A DNA stretch of 8,777 nt from Flavobacteriaceae bacterium (lineage in GTDB: Bacteria; Bacteroidota; Bacteroidia; Flavobacteriales; Flavobacteriaceae), in contig JAUYUF010000052.1 in NCBI GenBank assembly GCA_030694835.1, forward strand, positions 1-8,777, written 5' to 3'. Positions 6,074 to 8,777 of the stretch are shown here, one piece after another. The position numbers and the translations under genes were made by a program. How positions within the stretch are numbered: position 1 is the stretch's first letter; each line of letters opens with the position of its first letter. The notes under the pieces are model-generated. The model was not told the origin of the DNA. It ran no database searches and was given only the letters and a program-made list of their open reading frames with translations.

Positions 6074-6677
6074 ATGCTTTTACTCCTGCTCTAATTTCAA
6101 TATTAAGTTGATTTTCTGAAGGTACAACAGGACAAGAATACTTAGAATTATAGGCGCAATATGGGTTATAGGCTTTGTTAAAATCTATAGTTAATCTGTT
6201 ATTAGATGGAATTTCTAAATCAATATATCTTCCACCTTTATAACTTTCATGTCCGTTAGTTACATCTGTAAAAGGCAGAAATAAATAATTGCGATATTCA
6301 AAATCTAAAATTAATTGCTGATTTTGATAAACATTTAATTTATATTCTTTTCCATTTAAACTAAAGGATGCAATACCAAAACGTTTGTAAAGAGGTTTGC
6401 GATCTGTAGTTGTTGCCATTTCAAATACAGGATCATTAGGAGTTAATTCTAAAATAGCTTCTACTTTAAAATTTTCATCAGCTGTAAAAAAATCTAAGGC
6501 TTCAAAAGAGGTTAAATCTTCTTCTTTTAAAGGAGAACTTGAAGGATTAGCATATTCTTTATTCAACTTATCCTGAAATTTATGAACTTCTATTATATGA
6601 AGATTTGAATATTGTTCTGTTGATTGTTTACAATTTAAAAAAACAATTAAAAATAGAATAGGTAAAGCTGTTTTCAT
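6060..6677 (-). CDS. DUF1684 lipoprotein
   Basis: This 205-residue protein starts with a hydrophobic signal and a lipobox-like VFLNC with the cysteine at residue 16, so it is probably a lipoprotein. The rest is a typical DUF1684 domain, recognised by LPFTDVTNGHESYKGGRY (134-151) and by DFNKAYNPYCAYNSKYSCP (165-183) followed by NQLNIEIRAGVKAY (189-202). The domain is mostly beta, with conserved Cys, Tyr, Asn and Gly, including C174 and C182; no biochemical function is established for the family. It is the first gene of the minus-strand block with the TatD-family gene and tcdA, overlapping the TatD-family start by 14 nt. The ATG at 6677 is chosen because it gives the signal peptide directly; nothing longer is supported. 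Confidence 0.92.
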   Translation of the reverse strand: MKTALPILFLIVFLNCKQSTEQYSNLHIIEVHKFQDKLNKEYANPSSSPLKEEDLTSFEALDFFTADENFKVEAILELTPNDPVFEMATTTDRKPLYKRFGIASFSLNGKEYKLNVYQNQQLILDFEYRNYLFLPFTDVTNGHESYKGGRYIDLEIPSNNRLTIDFNKAYNPYCAYNSKYSCPVVPSENQLNIEIRAGVKAYDKH

Positions 6678-6738
6678 AGGTAAATAATTAGTCTATTTTA
6701 AGGTCATGTGGAATACACCAGTTTGATTAAATTTTTTA

Positions 6739-6754
6739 ACAACTATTATGTTGT
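6739..6754. promoter_or_regulatory. Nested dyad in the DUF1684/MFS divergent spacer
   Basis: The 185-nt spacer between the divergent DUF1684 and MFS genes (6678-6862) holds no gene I can support. Within it, ACAAC at 6739-6743 and GTTGT at 6750-6754 form an inverted repeat around a 6-nt loop. The 8-bp palindrome TTGTACAA (6751-6758) overlaps it, and GTTTG (6721-6725) and CAAAC (6756-6760) make an outer inverted pair. This may be a regulator site or a weak hairpin; AT-rich chance pairing is also possible. Confidence 0.3.
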
Positions 6755-6790
6755 ACAAACATGGCTATTTTATTTCATTAAGTTTGCTTT

Positions 6791-6798
6791 CAAAGATA
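6791..6798 (-). promoter_or_regulatory. Candidate -7 box for the DUF1684-TatD-tcdA block
   Basis: Read on the minus strand this is TATCTTTG, an exact match to the Bacteroidota -7 consensus TAnnTTTG. It would give a leader of about 105-110 nt before the DUF1684 ATG at 6677. No -33 TTG is visible at the right distance, so support is limited to the one box. Confidence 0.35.
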
Positions 6799-6850
6799 GT
6801 TTTTTTAGGAAGAAACTAGAAATCATAAAGATTATTCTTGTTAACTTTAT

Positions 6851-6858
6851 TACTTTTG
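6851..6858 (+). promoter_or_regulatory. Candidate -7 box immediately before the MFS start
   Basis: TACTTTTG matches TAnnTTTG exactly and ends 4 nt before the ATG at 6863. If used, the transcript would be essentially leaderless. The only nearby TTG (6838-6840) is 10 nt upstream of the box, too close for a normal -33 element. Confidence 0.3.
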
Positions 6859-6862
6859 ACAA

Positions 6863-8071
6863 ATGCTTCAAAGTACTTTTTACGCTTATAAAAACTCATT
6901 TCGAGGTCTTTCAAAAGAAGTGTGGTGGTTAGCATTGATAACTTTTATCAATAGAGCAGGCACCATGGTTTTGCCTTTTTTAACACTTTATTTAAATAAA
7001 CATTTACATTTTACATTAGGTGAAGTAGGGTGGATTATGAGTATTTTTGGAGTTGGTTCTTTAGTTGGGTCCTATTTAGGCGGTAAGTTAACCGATAAAA
7101 TTGGGTTTTATCAAGTGATGTTTTGGAGTTTATTTTTATCTGGATTAATGCTTATTGGATTACAATTTATCACTTCTTTTTGGGGATTTAGTATAGGAAT
7201 CTTTTTAACAATGTTAATTGCTGATACTTTTAGACCTGCCATGTTTGTGGCGGTTAAGGCATATAGCAAGCCAGAAAATCAAACTAGAACTTTAACACTT
7301 GTAAGATTAGCAATCAATTTAGGATTTACAATTGGTCCATTTTTAGGAGGAATAATTATTGCACTCATTAGTTATAAAGGTCTTTTTTGGGTAGATGGAT
7401 TAACATGTATTATAGCGATTTTAGTTTTTAGAAGAGTGTTAAAAAACAAAAGTTTAAGTAAAAAACAGGAATTATTGGATGATGAAATAATCCCAACTTC
7501 AGTTTTAAAAGATCGACCATTTTGGGTTTTTTTGGTAATTGTTTTTATAATGGCAGTAATTTTTTTCCAACTTTTTACAACACTTCCAATTTTTTATAGA
7601 GATATTTACAATTTAACAGAACTTCAGATTGGTTTATTAATGGCTTTAAATGGAGGAATAATTTTCATTTTTGAAATGCCTTTAATTCATAAATTAGAAA
7701 GATCTTCTATCGAGAGAGTCCGTTTAATAATGATTGGACTTTTACTCTTTTCTATTAGTTTTTTATTGCTAATAACAACTCAATGGATTGGAATACTGAT
7801 TATCAGTATGTTGGTAATTTCATTTGGAGAGATGCTCGGATTCCCTTTTACAAATTCATTTGCCATTAGTAGAGCCCCAAAAGGAAAAGAAGGAAAATTC
7901 ATGGCTTTATATACAATGGCTTTTTCATTAGCTCATATTTTTAGTGCTAAATTTGGAATGCTTATAATTGACTTATATGGTTTTAATTCTAATTGGTTTT
8001 TAATGGGTTTTTTAGGGTTAATTGCAGTAATTTTAACATTTTGGTTGAAGAAATTAATATCAGTTGAGTAA
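6863..8071 (+). CDS. Major facilitator superfamily transporter (12 TM, drug-efflux DHA1-like)
   Basis: The 402 residues are the usual length of a 12-helix MFS transporter, a secondary carrier in the inner membrane. Helices lie at about 20-42, 53-74, 82-102, 107-125, 148-170, 172-190, 219-240, 255-275, 287-304, 308-325, 346-368 and 376-396, with a charged central loop at 190-218. The loop after helix 2 has GGKLTDKIG (73-81), the MFS motif A with its Asp at 78; LGFTIGPFLGG at 153-163 in helix 5 resembles motif C of proton-linked antiporters. These point to a proton-coupled exporter of the DHA1 (MdtH-like) type, but the substrate cannot be read from the sequence. The ATG at 6863 is preferred because it gives a short amphipathic lead (NSFRGLSKEVWWL) before helix 1. 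It is divergent from the DUF1684 gene and 66 nt upstream of the polyprenyl synthase gene. Confidence 0.93.
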   Translation: MLQSTFYAYKNSFRGLSKEVWWLALITFINRAGTMVLPFLTLYLNKHLHFTLGEVGWIMSIFGVGSLVGSYLGGKLTDKIGFYQVMFWSLFLSGLMLIGLQFITSFWGFSIGIFLTMLIADTFRPAMFVAVKAYSKPENQTRTLTLVRLAINLGFTIGPFLGGIIIALISYKGLFWVDGLTCIIAILVFRRVLKNKSLSKKQELLDDEIIPTSVLKDRPFWVFLVIVFIMAVIFFQLFTTLPIFYRDIYNLTELQIGLLMALNGGIIFIFEMPLIHKLERSSIERVRLIMIGLLLFSISFLLLITTQWIGILIISMLVISFGEMLGFPFTNSFAISRAPKGKEGKFMALYTMAFSLAHIFSAKFGMLIIDLYGFNSNWFLMGFLGLIAVILTFWLKKLISVE

Positions 8072-8080
8072 TAATATAAG

Positions 8081-8088
8081 TATATTTG
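8081..8088 (+). promoter_or_regulatory. Candidate -7 box for the polyprenyl synthase gene
   Basis: TATATTTG matches TAnnTTTG exactly and would start transcription near 8094, leaving a leader of about 44 nt. The nearest upstream TTG (8064-8066) is 14 nt before the box, shorter than the usual spacing of about 17-23 nt, so the gene may also be read from the MFS transcript. Confidence 0.4.
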
Positions 8089-8101
8089 ATGGTTTTAAAT
8101 T

Positions 8102-8121
8102 CAGATTAATCTGTCTTTTTT
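8102..8121 (+). terminator. Perfect 12-bp palindrome followed by a T run (weak terminator or operator)
   Basis: CAGATTAATCTG at 8102-8113 is a perfect palindrome, followed after TC by six Ts (8116-8121). As RNA it could form only a 4-bp stem with a TTAA loop, weak for a terminator of the MFS transcript. As DNA it could be a dimer-binding operator just downstream of the -7 box at 8081-8088. The sequence does not decide between these. Confidence 0.35.
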
Positions 8122-8137
8122 ATATTTTTAACATCTA

Positions 8138-8777
8138 ATGAAAATAGTTGAACAAATAAAACTTCCTATTCATAAAGAAATGGAACTCTTTGAAGAAAAA
8201 TTCAAAGAATCTATGGCTACCCAAGTTCCGTTACTCAACAGAATTACCTATTATATCATCCGAAGAAAAGGAAAACAGATGCGTCCGATGTTTGTTTTTT
8301 TAGTGGCAAAAATGGTTTCTAGCGGCAAAATGACAGAACGCACGTATCGCGGAGCATCTGTAATTGAGTTAATTCATACAGCAACTTTGGTACATGATGA
8401 TGTAGTTGATGATAGCAATCGCAGAAGAGGATTCTTTTCTATTAATGCCTTGTGGAAAAATAAAATTGCAGTTCTGGTGGGTGATTTTTTATTGTCAAAA
8501 GGATTATTGCTCTCTATAGATAATGATGATTTTGATATCCTTAAACTGATTTCTATTGCAGTTCGCGAAATGAGTGAAGGTGAATTATTGCAAATTGAAA
8601 AAGCTCGAAAATTAGATATTACCGAAGATATTTATTATGAAATTATTCGTCAGAAAACAGCAACTTTAATTGCAGCTTGTTGTGGAATTGGAGCAGCTTC
8701 AGTAGATGCATCATCCGAAGAAATTGAAAAAATGAGAAAATTTGGTGAATATATTGGGATGGCTTTTCAAATGAAAG
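8138..8777 (+). CDS. Trans-type polyprenyl diphosphate synthase, partial (runs off the right edge)
   Basis: This enzyme extends farnesyl or geranylgeranyl diphosphate with isopentenyl diphosphate to make the long chain used for menaquinone. The visible 213 codons, read from ATG 8138, are open to the window edge. GKQMRP at 45-50 matches the family GKxxRP that binds isopentenyl diphosphate; LVHDDVVDD at 84-92 is the first aspartate-rich motif, followed by Arg residues at 95-97; GDFLLSKG at 115-122 and the KT pair at 172-173 are also typical. The last residues (AFQMK) sit just before the expected second aspartate-rich motif, which must lie outside. The N-terminal part is similar in length to octaprenyl and solanesyl synthases (IspB type), so a long-chain menaquinone role is more likely than farnesyl synthesis, but chain length cannot be fixed from this part. 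It follows the MFS gene by 66 nt and has no Shine-Dalgarno sequence. Confidence 0.93.
   Translation, partial: MKIVEQIKLPIHKEMELFEEKFKESMATQVPLLNRITYYIIRRKGKQMRPMFVFLVAKMVSSGKMTERTYRGASVIELIHTATLVHDDVVDDSNRRRGFFSINALWKNKIAVLVGDFLLSKGLLLSIDNDDFDILKLISIAVREMSEGELLQIEKARKLDITEDIYYEIIRQKTATLIAACCGIGAASVDASSEEIEKMRKFGEYIGMAFQMK

Noticed and set aside
6074..6090. Shine-Dalgarno site AGGAG before the TatD-family start
   Set aside because: It is part of the DUF1684 coding region, and other genes here lack such sites, as usual in Bacteroidota; treated as coincidence.
6708..6932. 74-residue plus-strand open frame covering the divergent spacer and running into the MFS gene in another frame
   Set aside because: Phe/Lys-rich low-complexity translation of AT-rich DNA with no family resemblance, and it overlaps the true MFS start.

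Overview
The window looks like chromosomal DNA from a member of the Flavobacteriaceae, probably Flavobacterium or a close relative. The DNA is very AT-rich. Start codons lack Shine-Dalgarno sequences and are preceded by A/T-rich stretches, and a few TAnnTTTG-type -7 boxes of the Bacteroidota kind can be found. Several families are typical of the phylum: a BT_3928-type DoxX protein, a DUF1599 protein with two repeats, a DUF1684 lipoprotein, and short TatD followed by TcdA. I see no rRNA, tRNA, CRISPR array, insertion sequence or phage gene.

There are four transcription blocks. (1) 2654 down to 45, minus strand: a LOG-family Rossmann protein, folP (dihydropteroate synthase), an unrecognised lipoprotein, and the membrane part of a CdaA-type diadenylate cyclase whose frame breaks where the catalytic domain should begin. 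(2) 2711 to 4685, plus strand, divergent from block 1: the DUF1599 protein, the BT_3928-family DoxX/MauE-like membrane protein, and the fluoride channel crcB. (3) 6677 down to 4651, minus strand: DUF1684 lipoprotein, TatD-family hydrolase and tcdA (t6A cyclisation), each overlapping the next by 14-20 nt. The tcdA end also overlaps the crcB end by 35 nt, convergently. (4) 6863 to the right edge, plus strand: an MFS transporter, then a trans-type polyprenyl diphosphate synthase cut off by the window edge. That last gene probably makes the menaquinone side chain.

Most of the content is core housekeeping: folate synthesis, c-di-AMP signalling, tRNA modification, fluoride export and isoprenoid synthesis. 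I found no clear new defence or mobile system. The points most worth checking are the broken cdaA frame and its TTG start, a possibly missing internal segment in the BT_3928-type protein, the uncharacterised lipoprotein between folP and cdaA, and a few short repeats and dyads in the intergenic regions.
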